From IMG/VR virus record IMGVR_UViG_3300027852_000088, positions 1 to 40,015 of that record: a stretch of 40,015 nucleotides of DNA; one strand, given 5' to 3'. Source of the stretch: a virus. This document shows positions 28,929 through 37,787 of this stretch, in pieces; within the stretch, counting starts at the first letter, position 1; every line of letters begins with the position of its first letter. The notes beneath the pieces are model-generated. The model was not told where the DNA came from and searched no databases. It was given only the letters and a program-made list of their open reading frames with translations. Made by a program: the position numbers and the translations under genes.

Positions 28929-30270
28929 TGGCCTTCTCCATTACAAATTCATCCCGAAGGGAGGCCTCGACCTCCTCGTCAGTTGGCTCTGGGGCCGGCG
29001 CTGGCGCCGGATCATTGCCATCCCAGTTCAGCGGAACAACCTGCTGCTGCACCCTGGGTACCGCACCAGCACCGTCTGCTACAGGTGGCAGGCCTTCCTC
29101 AGCGCGCGCTTCATCGGGTGAGTAGATGCCGCCGAGGGTGCCGTCCTTCAGCGCCTCCATGCGGCTCTTGCGGTCAGACCGAAGCAAGGCATTGGTGTAG
29201 ATCTCGAACTTGCGGCTGAATGGCAGGTTGAAGAAGCGGCCGAACTCCTGCTCCAGCGCCTCGATCAGGTAACCCAGGCCAGAGGACAGGAACCAGCCCA
29301 TCATCATCTCGGAGTTATTGAACGTGGCGCCTTCCATGTGACTGATGATCGCTGGTGGAATGCGGAATGCCCGGGCGATATCTGCCACGGTCATACCGAA
29401 GGCCTCGGCGAGCTGCGCATCCTGGCTAGACAGAGACATCTGCTGGAACTTCAGGCCGCCACCAAGGACCGGGATGCCGCCGGAATCGATCTCGGCAGAC
29501 TGCTCCTTGAATCCCTCGCGCAGCTGCTTCATCTGATCTTTGTTCAGGAGCTGTTCGGTGCTCAACACACCAGCCGGCCGGCTCATCCGGGTAAAGAAGT
29601 TTGCCTGGTGGCCCAGCATGGCGCTGTTGGCCTGGATGGCGTTGGCGGCTGCCGTGAGTGGGGTGATGCCCCTCAGTGGATCCGTGTCGGTCTGCAGCCG
29701 GAGGTGGAGCACCATGCGCGCCGGAAATATCCGGTCCTCGTCCAGGTCAAAGTTGAACGGCTGATTGATTCGCGGGCTGGCCCAGTAGAAAACCTCACCG
29801 GACTCCGGGTCCATCACTGGCCGGGTAGACCGGGAATTCATCAGGTGCATTTCTTTGATCGCACCGCGGTCGTCGGTCTTACCTACCGCGATACCGTCGC
29901 CGGAGTAGTACACGCTCCGAACCAGGTTGTTGATAAACAGCGACCTGGTCTCGTAGTCGTTGGGGCTGTGAAATACGCGCTCCGGGTTAGAGCCGCGCAG
30001 TCGATTCTTTGTGCCGTTGTCGTCTTCATCCATCAAGTGAATTGGGCACATGGCCGCCGTCTGTGACAGGGCAGAGATACAGGCTTCAACGGTAGAGTTG
30101 ACGCCCTGAATATTTAGAGGTTGGAGATTCTGCTGCCACCAGCCTGGGTCCCAGCCGGTATTCAGCCAGCCCTCTTGGGTCGGCGTCCAGCCCTTTTCCC
30201 TGTGATTGGCCGCACTCGCAGAACTACCGCCGAAGGGCTTCCAATCTCTGATGCGGTCAATTAGTGACAA
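28921..30270 (-). CDS. Portal protein (449 aa)
   Basis: The TTG start at 30270 (M-SLIDRIRDWKPFGG) is preferred because AGGGGA lies just upstream; an upstream in-frame TTG at 30303 falls inside a terminator hairpin. The protein matches HK97-type portals: STVEACISALSQTAAMCPIH, ERVFHSPNDYETRSLF, AQLAEAFGMTVADIARAFRI followed by PPAIISH. Twelve copies would form the DNA channel. Its position after the capsid gene is unusual. Confidence 0.9.
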   Translation of the reverse strand: MSLIDRIRDWKPFGGSSASAANHREKGWTPTQEGWLNTGWDPGWWQQNLQPLNIQGVNSTVEACISALSQTAAMCPIHLMDEDDNGTKNRLRGSNPERVFHSPNDYETRSLFINNLVRSVYYSGDGIAVGKTDDRGAIKEMHLMNSRSTRPVMDPESGEVFYWASPRINQPFNFDLDEDRIFPARMVLHLRLQTDTDPLRGITPLTAAANAIQANSAMLGHQANFFTRMSRPAGVLSTEQLLNKDQMKQLREGFKEQSAEIDSGGIPVLGGGLKFQQMSLSSQDAQLAEAFGMTVADIARAFRIPPAIISHMEGATFNNSEMMMGWFLSSGLGYLIEALEQEFGRFFNLPFSRKFEIYTNALLRSDRKSRMEALKDGTLGGIYSPDEARAEEGLPPVADGAGAVPRVQQQVVPLNWDGNDPAPAPAPEPTDEEVEASLRDEFVMEKAIV

Positions 30271-30287
30271 TGCTATTTCCCCTGTAG

Positions 30288-30312
30288 AAAAAAGGGGGGA
30301 CAAAGCCCCCCC
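30288..30312 (-). terminator. Strong intrinsic terminator between capsid and portal
   Basis: On the - strand GGGGGG (30311-30306) pairs with CCCCCC (30299-30294) across a 6-nt loop and is followed by TTTTTT (30293-30288). It lies directly after the capsid stop. It would cap high capsid transcription and lower portal expression by partial read-through. Confidence 0.85.
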
Positions 30313-30337
30313 TCAAAGGTCTCCCTATAGCGCTGGC

Positions 30338-31741
30338 TTAGGAGGTGTAATCAACGCTGGTGATGCGGTTCACGCAACCAGAGCGCATCTTGTGCCAGGA
30401 GAGGTACTGAACCATTTTCACGGCCACAGACTCGGTCTGGAACAAGGAGCGGATAGGCGGCGTATTCACGGCGTCCCGAGCAGCATCGCCAACGGTACCG
30501 GACGGAGTACGTGGAGTCTCATCCGCACCCATAGTCGGGTCAGTGCCGTCGTCGTTGATCTCCACAATGGTCGCAGTGTCGCTGACGTCGAATACCGGAG
30601 TACCAGGCGCCCAGGCCACTTCGTGCATGTCGATTGCCCACAGTTCGTCAACCGGGACGTTGTGGCTCTGTGCCACTTCGAACATGGAGATGCGACCACC
30701 GTTGATCTCATCGCGATACAGGAACTTGCCGTCTTCCTTCACCTGGCTGATCGCAAAAGCGTTCACCGGGTTCATCAGGATGCGCAAATTGCGGCCCATC
30801 TTCGCTGTCAGGATCGGAGCGGCCAATGCAATCAAGTCCTCGTTGATCTTGTCTGACAGTGCAGTAGCAGAGGATGCTGCCACTCCAGTTACGCCGTTGA
30901 ACATGCCAGCAGGACGCACAGCTGTAACTGCCGCTGCGGTGCCGAAGAAGTCGTTGTCCAGCTTGGTCCCGGTATCCTGAAGGATGAACTGACGTATCAG
31001 GGCCTCGATGGCAGGCGTGGAGCGCATGGCCATCTCCTTCGAGAAGGTGCTGATCACAGCCCACTTGTAGGGCGAGATGGTCAGCGAACCGACGGTGCCA
31101 CGCTTCACGGGGATGGCATCGCCTTCACCGGTCCAGCCGCTGGCAAGGTCAGTGTCAGCTCCGGCGCGCGTCGGGATCTTGATAGATCCGTAGCCGTCGA
31201 ACTGCAACTGGGTGCCAGCAATGCCAAGCAGGCCAGCAGCAATGGACTCACCGCGCAGCAGGTCCTGGAAGCCCTGGAGAGAATCATCTACCAGCTCAGA
31301 CGCCCAGCCAGACACGTCGGTCATTGCTGGATTGACTCCGGTTTTGATGATGTCCTGCAGGTCCTGGTCGTGGCTGTAACGCTCTTTAACCACCTGCTCG
31401 ATGGACTTCTTCTCCTGGTGGGCGATGAAAGATGCAGTCGCCTGACGGAAAATCAGTTCGCCCTTCTCGCGGTCTTTGCCAAATCCTCGGCGCTGAATGA
31501 CGCCGGGAGCACTGGGGTCTGCCTTCATAACGCTGGCGCCCAAAGCCTTCTCGGCCTTCTGCAGGTTATCGATGCGCTTGGTGGTCGCCTCGATCTCATC
31601 GGAGAAGGTCTCCAACTTGGTGGATTCCTCGTCGCTCAGGTCGCGGTTCTCAGCTTCTGAAATGCCGATCAGCTCAGCAACATCTGACTTGAGTTGGTCC
31701 AGCTTCTGCTGGGCCGCTTCGATCTTTTCCTTGAATTTCAT
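30338..31741 (-). CDS. Major capsid protein, HK97 fold (467 aa)
   Basis: The N-terminal ~75 residues are a coiled-coil delta domain (KFKEKIEAAQQKLDQLKSDV) likely removed by the protease. The body has SIKIPTRAGADTDLASGWTG, EGDAIPVKRGTVGSLTISPY, KWAVISTFSKEM and the G-rich MFNGVTGV region, matching phage capsid family PF05065. AGGA lies upstream of the ATG. A strong terminator follows. Confidence 0.92.
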   Translation of the reverse strand: MKFKEKIEAAQQKLDQLKSDVAELIGISEAENRDLSDEESTKLETFSDEIEATTKRIDNLQKAEKALGASVMKADPSAPGVIQRRGFGKDREKGELIFRQATASFIAHQEKKSIEQVVKERYSHDQDLQDIIKTGVNPAMTDVSGWASELVDDSLQGFQDLLRGESIAAGLLGIAGTQLQFDGYGSIKIPTRAGADTDLASGWTGEGDAIPVKRGTVGSLTISPYKWAVISTFSKEMAMRSTPAIEALIRQFILQDTGTKLDNDFFGTAAAVTAVRPAGMFNGVTGVAASSATALSDKINEDLIALAAPILTAKMGRNLRILMNPVNAFAISQVKEDGKFLYRDEINGGRISMFEVAQSHNVPVDELWAIDMHEVAWAPGTPVFDVSDTATIVEINDDGTDPTMGADETPRTPSGTVGDAARDAVNTPPIRSLFQTESVAVKMVQYLSWHKMRSGCVNRITSVDYTS

Positions 31742-31752
31742 GGTCTCAATTC

Positions 31753-32370
31753 CTATTTAATGCCCAGCGCTTTGGCGCGCTCACGCCAGGCGTCGAGATT
31801 TGGGGTAGTAGATTCAGAGGTCGCTCGACCAGGATTCTCGGGATCGCCATCTGTGGTGCCGGGTTCGGCGAACAGGATGTTGGCGGTCTCGGGGGAAAAT
31901 GCTTTGGCAACGGCCAGGGCGTTGGGGTTTGCCGGCACTGCTACCAGGGATACTTCGTGGAGCGAGGCCTGGGTAATGTCCCAGCCGCCCCATGGCTCAT
32001 TCTTGTCGCGAGGTACGTGATCCAGTACGCGAAACCCAACGGACACGGCCTTGATTATTCGCTGTTCAATCAACGACCTGGCTACGTCGACCACCTCGGA
32101 GGTGCCTGCCTTGGCCATACTCAGGCGGCCAATCAGCTTCTTGCCCTCGATGCGGACATTCTTCCAGACGCCAATCACCTGACGTAAGTCATGGCTGTGG
32201 CCTGCAAGTGCGATGGGGTTCTTCTTGAACTCGGACAGCTTCCAACCGTCAGCACGGACAATGTCGCCGTGACGGTCTACTGTTTCGTCGGAGAGTACAA
32301 ACTCGAAAGGGTCATCTGCGGACTGTTGTCCTGCCTTGATTACCGGTTCTTCAGCGTTGCGTGGATCCAT
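31753..32370 (-). CDS. Prohead protease, HK97 type (205 aa)
   Basis: VDRHGDIVRADGWKLSEFKK then NPIALAGHSHD (His58) and later RIIKAVSVGFRV, with the probable catalytic Ser in AVSVGF, match the U35/S78 prohead protease family. It would trim the capsid delta domain during maturation. It is the first gene after the late element at 32537-32575. Confidence 0.9.
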   Translation of the reverse strand: MDPRNAEEPVIKAGQQSADDPFEFVLSDETVDRHGDIVRADGWKLSEFKKNPIALAGHSHDLRQVIGVWKNVRIEGKKLIGRLSMAKAGTSEVVDVARSLIEQRIIKAVSVGFRVLDHVPRDKNEPWGGWDITQASLHEVSLVAVPANPNALAVAKAFSPETANILFAEPGTTDGDPENPGRATSESTTPNLDAWRERAKALGIK

Positions 32371-32536
32371 TTGGCTTCCCTTTCACGGGGAAGCCGGGTT
32401 TATCGCCAGCACTTTGCTGACCACCGTTGCTTCGCTCTTTTTGTCCTGGACGTTGGCGGGTCATCCGCTAGCCCCTCAAGGCAATGATGTTACAGGTCAG
32501 AATGCTACGGATGGCCTGATGAAAACCCAACCATTG

Positions 32537-32575
32537 ATTTCGGACACTATGGTACGGATAGCCCAGTTTGGGACA
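32537..32575 (-). promoter_or_regulatory. Late control element, copy B
   Basis: On the - strand the element begins TGTCCCAAA and ends TGTCCGAAAT, 29 bp apart start to start. It matches copy A (37788-37826) at about 30 of 39 positions with the same spacing and no gap. It lies 167 bp upstream of the protease ATG and directly after a terminator. Probably a promoter or activator site for the head genes. The 32376-32536 stretch holds no gene I can support. Confidence 0.6.
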
Positions 32576-32584
32576 AAAGGGGAA

Positions 32585-32605
32585 CCCTGGGTGCTGAACC
32601 CAGGG
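32585..32605. terminator. Intrinsic terminator, possibly bidirectional
   Basis: CCCTGGGT (32585-32592) pairs with ACCCAGGG (32598-32605) across 5 nt. On the - strand it follows the stop of the 114-aa gene and is followed by TTCCCCTTTT; on the + strand TTTTT lies at 32611-32615. It separates the decoration operon from the protease-capsid unit. Confidence 0.75.
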
Positions 32606-32621
32606 GGAGGTTTTTAGCGAA

Positions 32622-32966
32622 TCAGGCGCTGAGGCGTTGCGGATTGACCTCGAAAATGACCTCGGACTCACGACCATAGATCGGGTCCGTGGACGCATTC
32701 GAGATGTCGATCACCAGGTGGTGAGTCCCAGTTGACAGTCCAGCGACTTCGGCCGGTGAAACAACCACAACGAAATATTCCTCGCTATCATCCGGGTTCG
32801 TGGTCTTGGCAGTCACTGTCGACACGGAAACTTCCTCTGTGCCATCAGGACCATAGACCGCCATCTTACACACCCAGGTGCCATCAATAGCATCGCCAGA
32901 ACTCAGTGCACCAGGCCTTGCCAGCCAGATGAACGGATCGCCCTGCTTAACTTTCTCGCAGCTCAT
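32622..32966 (-). CDS. Structural/decoration-block protein (114 aa)
   Basis: The protein is beta-rich and Ig-like in pattern (GDPFIWLARPGALSSGDAID; EEYFVVVVSPAEVAGLSTGT; HHLVIDISNA). Similar small proteins occur next to capsid or decoration genes in marine-type phages. No catalytic motif is present. It is coupled to the 172-aa gene upstream. Confidence 0.6.
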   Translation of the reverse strand: MSCEKVKQGDPFIWLARPGALSSGDAIDGTWVCKMAVYGPDGTEEVSVSTVTAKTTNPDDSEEYFVVVVSPAEVAGLSTGTHHLVIDISNASTDPIYGRESEVIFEVNPQRLSA

Positions 32967-32968
32967 GA

Positions 32969-33487
32969 TCAGGCCGGGGTGTCGCCTTCAGTGCGCAGGG
33001 TCGGGCCATCGCTGTTATAGGCCGACGCCGCTGCACTGATGATGCGCTTGATCCACACCGGATAGTAATCACCCGCATCCAGATCACCAAGACTCAGGCC
33101 TGTGGCTTTCGAGGTCGGTGCGCTGAAAGTCTCACCAACTGGTGGAGTGCTCTCATCCGCAATGACCTCGGCCGTGCCGTTCTTGCCCTCGCCTGCCAGC
33201 GCCAGCTCAACACTGGAATCACTGGACGGTGTCACGGTTTGTATCCACAGCTTGACCGTACTCCAGGTCAGTGTGCCGTGGGCATTTTTGATGTAGAGGC
33301 AACGGTACTCGGTGTCGCCGGAGCTGGCTTCATCACCGGTCACATCATCGAACAGATTGTTCAACACTGCTGTGGTAATTTCTCCACCCCCAACCGTAGA
33401 CATCGCGCCACCAAGGGCTGCATCTGGGTCGGTGTTTGAAGCACCACCGGAAAGGCGGTACTCGATATCGGTTGCTGCAATTGGCAT
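32969..33487 (-). CDS. Structural/decoration-block protein (172 aa)
   Basis: AGGAGG precedes the ATG. The sequence (DIEYRLSGGASNTDPDAALG; DTEYRCLYIKNAHGTLTWST; LDAGDYYPVWIKRIISAAAS) shows a beta-rich fold and a conserved EYRCLYIKN motif seen in phage virion-associated proteins. A virion decoration role is inferred from context. Confidence 0.6.
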   Translation of the reverse strand: MPIAATDIEYRLSGGASNTDPDAALGGAMSTVGGGEITTAVLNNLFDDVTGDEASSGDTEYRCLYIKNAHGTLTWSTVKLWIQTVTPSSDSSVELALAGEGKNGTAEVIADESTPPVGETFSAPTSKATGLSLGDLDAGDYYPVWIKRIISAAASAYNSDGPTLRTEGDTPA

Positions 33488-33496
33488 AACTGCCTC

Positions 33497-34324
33497 CTAG
33501 TGTAGGACGACGTCCTCGTCCGCTCTGATTAAAGTGTTTTCCTGATCAACTCTGGCCAGGGTGTTCTGTTGTGCCACGTGGATCAGCCGGTTACCGCTGA
33601 ACTCGCTGACATTTCGATCAATGATATCGCCGAGGATATTCCAACGGACACTGAGGTCAGCCTCTGACAGAGCGATGATGTTCCACTGGGCCGCCAGGTC
33701 TGCTGCGGCCAGCTCTATGATGCTGTACAGCAGCTCAGCGTCATTGGCGATAGTGGCGAGGATCTGCCATGGCAGCGCAACATCGCCTGCGGCAAGGCCC
33801 TTGATATTGAACGGCGCCTGCAGATCGCCCTGGGTCAGCTCGGCAATGTTGTAGGTGGCTGCGAGGTTAGAACCAACTGCTCCAAGCTCCAGGATGTCCC
33901 AGAGTATCTGACTGTCAGCAGAGGCCAGCGATAGGATGTCCCACAGCACCTGCGAGTTGGCTCCAACAGATTCAGCGACGTTGTAAAGCGCCTGGAGGTT
34001 TGCCCCAACTACAGCGGCCTCAAGAATATCCCACAGCAGCTGGCTGTCTGCGCTCGCAAGCTGCCTGAGGTGCCAGGGCAGGCCGGCGTCAGATGCAATG
34101 AGTTCAGCTATGTTCCAGGGGAGCTGCGAGTCGGCGCCAGCGGATTGTGTGATGTTCCATAGGAACTGGGAGTTGCTGCCTGCGGTTTGCGCAATATTCC
34201 AAAGTGTTTGGCTGTTACCTGCAACCAACTCACTCAGGTTGTACAGTGATTGTAGGTCTGCACTGACCGGGGTGGGCGGTGCGACCCCACTGGGTACAAT
34301 TCTTATGCGTGATAAACGTGGCAT
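33497..34324 (-). CDS. Protein with fifteen 14-residue aromatic repeats (275 aa)
   Basis: From residue 28 to 228 an aromatic residue recurs every 14 residues (Y28, W42, W56, W70, W84, W98, Y114, W128, W142, Y158, F172, W186, Y200, W214, W228), with two 16-residue units. The unit is roughly WNIxxLxxADSQxL. The C-terminus (HVAQQNTLARVDQENTLIRA) is polar. The exact period suggests a solenoid or long trimeric fibre. Position among decoration genes suggests a virion fibre. Confidence 0.75.
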   Translation of the reverse strand: MPRLSRIRIVPSGVAPPTPVSADLQSLYNLSELVAGNSQTLWNIAQTAGSNSQFLWNITQSAGADSQLPWNIAELIASDAGLPWHLRQLASADSQLLWDILEAAVVGANLQALYNVAESVGANSQVLWDILSLASADSQILWDILELGAVGSNLAATYNIAELTQGDLQAPFNIKGLAAGDVALPWQILATIANDAELLYSIIELAAADLAAQWNIIALSEADLSVRWNILGDIIDRNVSEFSGNRLIHVAQQNTLARVDQENTLIRADEDVVLH

Positions 34325-34327
34325 AGT

Positions 34328-35839
34328 CTAGGCCGGTATTAGGAATTGGTATGGGTCTAGAGACAGGCTTTGCACCTCTGATTCAGTCAGCACACCATCA
34401 AACAGAAACAATGAGCGCAAATTCATGCCAGCATAAGAATAAGCACCGCCAAGATACATCCTGCCCAATGTTGCGTTGCCCGTGCCGCCCTTTGTTAGTG
34501 AAGGAGCCGTGCCGCTAGTGGTTAGGGACTGCTCAACTCCGTTTATATAAAGCACCGCGCTTACTAAACCAGATACTGAGAACGCAAATTTATGCCATAC
34601 ATCCTGAGCAAGTGACGGGCTGTTAATTGAGCGTCGATTACCAGGTCCAACACCCAAGCCATCTCCGCGAATTATAGAAAGCAGGTTAGTGGCACCACGA
34701 TACAGGTGCAACCCATCATAATTTGCCGTTAAGGCTGATGCGAAAACCGGGTTGTTTGTCGCAGACTTTGTGAACATGACCTCGCCAACAAAGTGAAAAG
34801 AATTCATATCTTTTGGTAGGCGTGACCCGTCAAACACTCCAATGTCATTTACGCCGTCAAACGCTAGATAGTTCTCCTTCTGAACAAGACCATTGAGGTG
34901 ACCTACAGCGGTATTATTTGCGTGATCTATTCGGCCATTCAACACTCCAAATACAAGCTGATCCTTATCTATCACCACCGGACCTGTAGGTTTAATCCCT
35001 GCGCCTAGTAGTACTGGCTCCTCAAATCTAGGATCTGGTAGCTGGTAGCCGTCTGTCGCATTGACTGGGGGTGGGGTGGTGATGGCTAGGGCTGGTGATG
35101 CTAGTGCAGGGCTTAGTATCTGCGCCTTTGGTTTCAGTGAGCGGTAAGGCTCCATTGATATAATCCGGCCCTCTTCTGGCGAAACTATACCGGACTCAGG
35201 TACTTGGCCAGCAAAATAGACTGTGCCTGCAAAGAAGTTGCTCACTATGTCCCTTTCCAGTGCACCTATAGTCTCTCTGTCGTATGTAACTGTCTCTGCC
35301 ACTGACACAGCAGAAAGCTCTAACTCCCCATCTATGTACAAATACGTTGTGCCGCCAAGCCTGTTGTGGATTAAAACAAAGGTATGTGGCTTCCCATCAT
35401 TAACCGCTGTTGTTCCCGTTTCATTGTAATGGGATCCGCTATATGAGCCTCTAGAAAATACCTTGGCATACGCCCCATCCTTAATAATTCCAATAATTGG
35501 GTTGTTATCCGTAGTACGCCCCATTGAGTAAATCCACTCACTCGTGCCAGTGTCTGTCCACGAGGCAACCAATACAATTACTGATCGCCCTGTATCATCA
35601 CCAAAACCGGCGGGACTTGGCAACCTAAAATAGTGGTCAGTGCCATTAAATACTAACCCCGTGCCATGCCTGCTATCTGCGACAGTGGTAAGTTGTGACC
35701 CGCCGTACCCCCCTTTCTCCCCAGTGGCGACACTTACAAACCTGCTACCCTCTACTACCCAGCTACGGGTTAGCGCGTTTGGTACAGAGTAGTCTATAGA
35801 AAGTGGGCCTTTTGGCTTACTAACACCCCGTCCCGTCAT
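34328..35839 (-). CDS. Two-domain LamG/concanavalin-like protein (503 aa)
   Basis: ATG 35839 (overlapping the previous stop, ATGA) is preferred over GTG 35848. Two tandem LamG-type domains are visible, each with the pattern LVFNGTDHYFRL/LAFDGVNDIGVFDG, then a strand with YLYIDGELELS/VLYINGVEQSL, and ending EPYRSLKPK/DPYQFLIPA. LamG domains bind glycans or proteins. Their place before the capsid genes suggests virion surface adhesins. Confidence 0.75.
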   Translation of the reverse strand: MTGRGVSKPKGPLSIDYSVPNALTRSWVVEGSRFVSVATGEKGGYGGSQLTTVADSRHGTGLVFNGTDHYFRLPSPAGFGDDTGRSVIVLVASWTDTGTSEWIYSMGRTTDNNPIIGIIKDGAYAKVFSRGSYSGSHYNETGTTAVNDGKPHTFVLIHNRLGGTTYLYIDGELELSAVSVAETVTYDRETIGALERDIVSNFFAGTVYFAGQVPESGIVSPEEGRIISMEPYRSLKPKAQILSPALASPALAITTPPPVNATDGYQLPDPRFEEPVLLGAGIKPTGPVVIDKDQLVFGVLNGRIDHANNTAVGHLNGLVQKENYLAFDGVNDIGVFDGSRLPKDMNSFHFVGEVMFTKSATNNPVFASALTANYDGLHLYRGATNLLSIIRGDGLGVGPGNRRSINSPSLAQDVWHKFAFSVSGLVSAVLYINGVEQSLTTSGTAPSLTKGGTGNATLGRMYLGGAYSYAGMNLRSLFLFDGVLTESEVQSLSLDPYQFLIPA

Positions 35840-36645
35840 ATCAGCCACACCCTGTCATCAGCAGTCTCTGCCTCTACTGGGACGTTTAGGTGGGGGGTTT
35901 GGGGCTTTAGGAATTGGTAGGGTGAGCGAGATAGAGATAAGTGCTCGTCAGCAGATAGTGCCCTCTTAAAGCCATAGATAGCGTGTATCTTTCCTACGAA
36001 CTTCCTAGAAGATTCAGACTCTGGAGAGTCTGATGTAATCCTTGCCCCCGCTATTGTCAAAGGGTATGACGAGCTGCCTGTCACAGACCCGGTGGCGTCC
36101 TCTGCGTCTTTAACTCCATTGGTGTAAATGACCACTCCAGTAGAAACGCTGTATCCTACAACGACAAGAGATTCAGCTTCTATGTCAACGCTGCCGATTA
36201 TGCTAAAATCGCCTGCGTCTCCGTAATAGCTGTTGTTCTTTGGGTACACGCCACCGATTCCCCCAGTAAGGCGATGCTGCCAATGGTATGCAGATGTTGT
36301 GCCCCTTGATATTATTGCGGGGTTAGCCCCTCCATCGGCCTCTGGGGTAATGATAGCGACAACAGTCCACTCGGACAGTCCAGCATCAAAGAGAACAGAG
36401 GTATCTCTCCAGAACGCTACGTCGGTTACGGCAGGCCCTGCATACCAATCGCGCCCATCAAACACTAGCTTGTTAGTCTGCGGGGGAGTGCCCGTCACCA
36501 TCTCAATGCCTGACCCACCAATACCCCAGCAAAATCCGAGCCCCCGAGCCAGCGGGTGGCTCCAATCAATCTCAACAGGCCCAACAGGCTTAACCCCAGC
36601 AGGTAACACACTAGGCATCTCTATCAGCTTGCGAGTAGCAGGCAT
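35836..36645 (-). CDS. LamG/concanavalin-like protein (269 aa)
   Basis: The protein opens LPAGVKPVGPVEIDWSHPLA, contains KLVFDGRDWYAGPAV and GVVIYTNGVKDAEDAT, and ends the domain with SLSRSPYQFLKPQ, the same architecture as each half of the next protein. One LamG-type domain of about 240 residues is present. Probably a surface adhesin or decoration protein that arose by duplication with its neighbour. Confidence 0.75.
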   Translation of the reverse strand: MPATRKLIEMPSVLPAGVKPVGPVEIDWSHPLARGLGFCWGIGGSGIEMVTGTPPQTNKLVFDGRDWYAGPAVTDVAFWRDTSVLFDAGLSEWTVVAIITPEADGGANPAIISRGTTSAYHWQHRLTGGIGGVYPKNNSYYGDAGDFSIIGSVDIEAESLVVVGYSVSTGVVIYTNGVKDAEDATGSVTGSSSYPLTIAGARITSDSPESESSRKFVGKIHAIYGFKRALSADEHLSLSRSPYQFLKPQTPHLNVPVEAETADDRVWLI

Positions 36646-36648
36646 AAC

Positions 36649-37110
36649 TTATGCGGTGCCGTAAGTAACAGGCGTCACATACAGTGCCCAGCCAGCATCC
36701 ACCGAAGCCACACCAGCACCTCCATCTACCCATTTAGCCCAGTACTTGCCACCATTGAGGTTAAGAGGGAGAGGAGGAGACTCGAAGAACTGCTGTGCAT
36801 CTGCGGGGTCTACGTTAAACGTCCACAAATAGTCATGCTCATAGTTCGCATCTACATCAGGAGCATCATTAGCACCACCTACAATCTTCTGCTCATAGAT
36901 ATGAATAGCAGCACCCGCAGTAGGAGCGGCACTGAATCCACCAGCGGCAGTTTTAAACTCAAAGATACCAAGAGGGTAGCCAGCATCATCAGCAGCAGTA
37001 CGAGTATCATCAGTAGCTTCTGCAAAAGAGCCATCCGAGATGGACGCTGTTGACCCAGTAGCAGCTAGAGTCAGTTTTGTACCTTTGTTTAAGAGTGCTT
37101 CATTAGCCAT
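36649..37110 (-). CDS. Virion-associated hypothetical protein (153 aa)
   Basis: MANEALLNKGTKLTLAATGS opens a beta-rich protein with IYEQKIVGGANDAPDVDANY and DPADAQQFFESPPLPLN followed by GGKYWAKWVDGG. Such proteins occur next to LamG-type genes in several phages. Role unknown; a virion component is likely. Confidence 0.6.
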   Translation of the reverse strand: MANEALLNKGTKLTLAATGSTASISDGSFAEATDDTRTAADDAGYPLGIFEFKTAAGGFSAAPTAGAAIHIYEQKIVGGANDAPDVDANYEHDYLWTFNVDPADAQQFFESPPLPLNLNGGKYWAKWVDGGAGVASVDAGWALYVTPVTYGTA

Positions 37111-37517
37111 TATGCGGTCCTCGCTACTTCAATGTCACCAGCACGGATGCGGCCTGTAATGCCAGCATTCTCTGCCCGTGATACGTCTTCGGTTAAACGG
37201 GTTGCCAGCTCAGTCAAGATAGACGTCCCAGCAAAGATAACTTCCAGCGCCTCACGTACGGGAGTCCCATTCGTAAGATCAAATGCCCCATGACTGGAAG
37301 ACACCAGCAACAAGGCATCGCGCTTATCTACTGATAGTGCTGCGTAATCTGCCGGGAAGCTCAGTGCAACCTGTACCATCTCGTCAATAGGCATGGATGC
37401 TCTATTTCTAGTGACAGTGCCGGGGTCATTAACCCACGTGGCAAGCTCACCATCCGTCAACGTGGCATGATCCACGTTAGTTTCAATTAATGTTCGTAGT
37501 GCTTGGTAGTCCATCAT
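37110..37517 (-). CDS. Hypothetical phage protein (135 aa)
   Basis: ATG 37517 is preferred: GAGG lies upstream and it overlaps the holin stop (ATGA). The protein starts MMDYQALRTLIETNVDHATL and contains DGELATWVNDPGTVTRNRAS and VDKRDALLLVSSSHGAFD. It resembles a conserved phage family found near decoration genes, of unknown role. Confidence 0.65.
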   Translation of the reverse strand: MMDYQALRTLIETNVDHATLTDGELATWVNDPGTVTRNRASMPIDEMVQVALSFPADYAALSVDKRDALLLVSSSHGAFDLTNGTPVREALEVIFAGTSILTELATRLTEDVSRAENAGITGRIRAGDIEVARTA

Positions 37518-37720
37518 TTCCACCTCAATTTAGCCTGGGCAACAAATCGCCCATAGAATGCAAAAGCCGCAAAGCCAGAAGCAATCACCTTGTCCAGATT
37601 TTCCATAATGAAACCAGCGTCCTCCTGGGTGAAATCAATCCCCACAGTCGGTGCCCACATGGTCAGCGAGGCCAGAATAAGCCCGATGATTGTCTTACTT
37701 TTGAGTATCGATTTTTCCAC
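37514..37720 (-). CDS. Holin-like small membrane protein (68 aa)
   Basis: GTG 37720 has GGAG 9-12 nt upstream; a longer start at 37789 has none. Two hydrophobic segments (TIIGLILASLTMWAPTVGI and VIASGFAAFAFYGRFVA) flank a short acidic loop, a two-helix holin layout. A KSK motif precedes the first helix. It is the first gene after late element A and lies 10 kb from the lysozyme. Confidence 0.65.
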   Translation of the reverse strand: MEKSILKSKTIIGLILASLTMWAPTVGIDFTQEDAGFIMENLDKVIASGFAAFAFYGRFVAQAKLRWK

Positions 37721-37787
37721 ATGCTTTCTCCGCAGCTTCTCAGTCCCTGTAAATGCTACGGGTACGCGGAAACCAGCCCAACCTTTC

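Noticed and set aside
29338-30066. 242-residue + strand open frame inside the portal gene
   Set aside because: It is antisense to the well-supported portal gene and shows no domain or ribosome-binding site.
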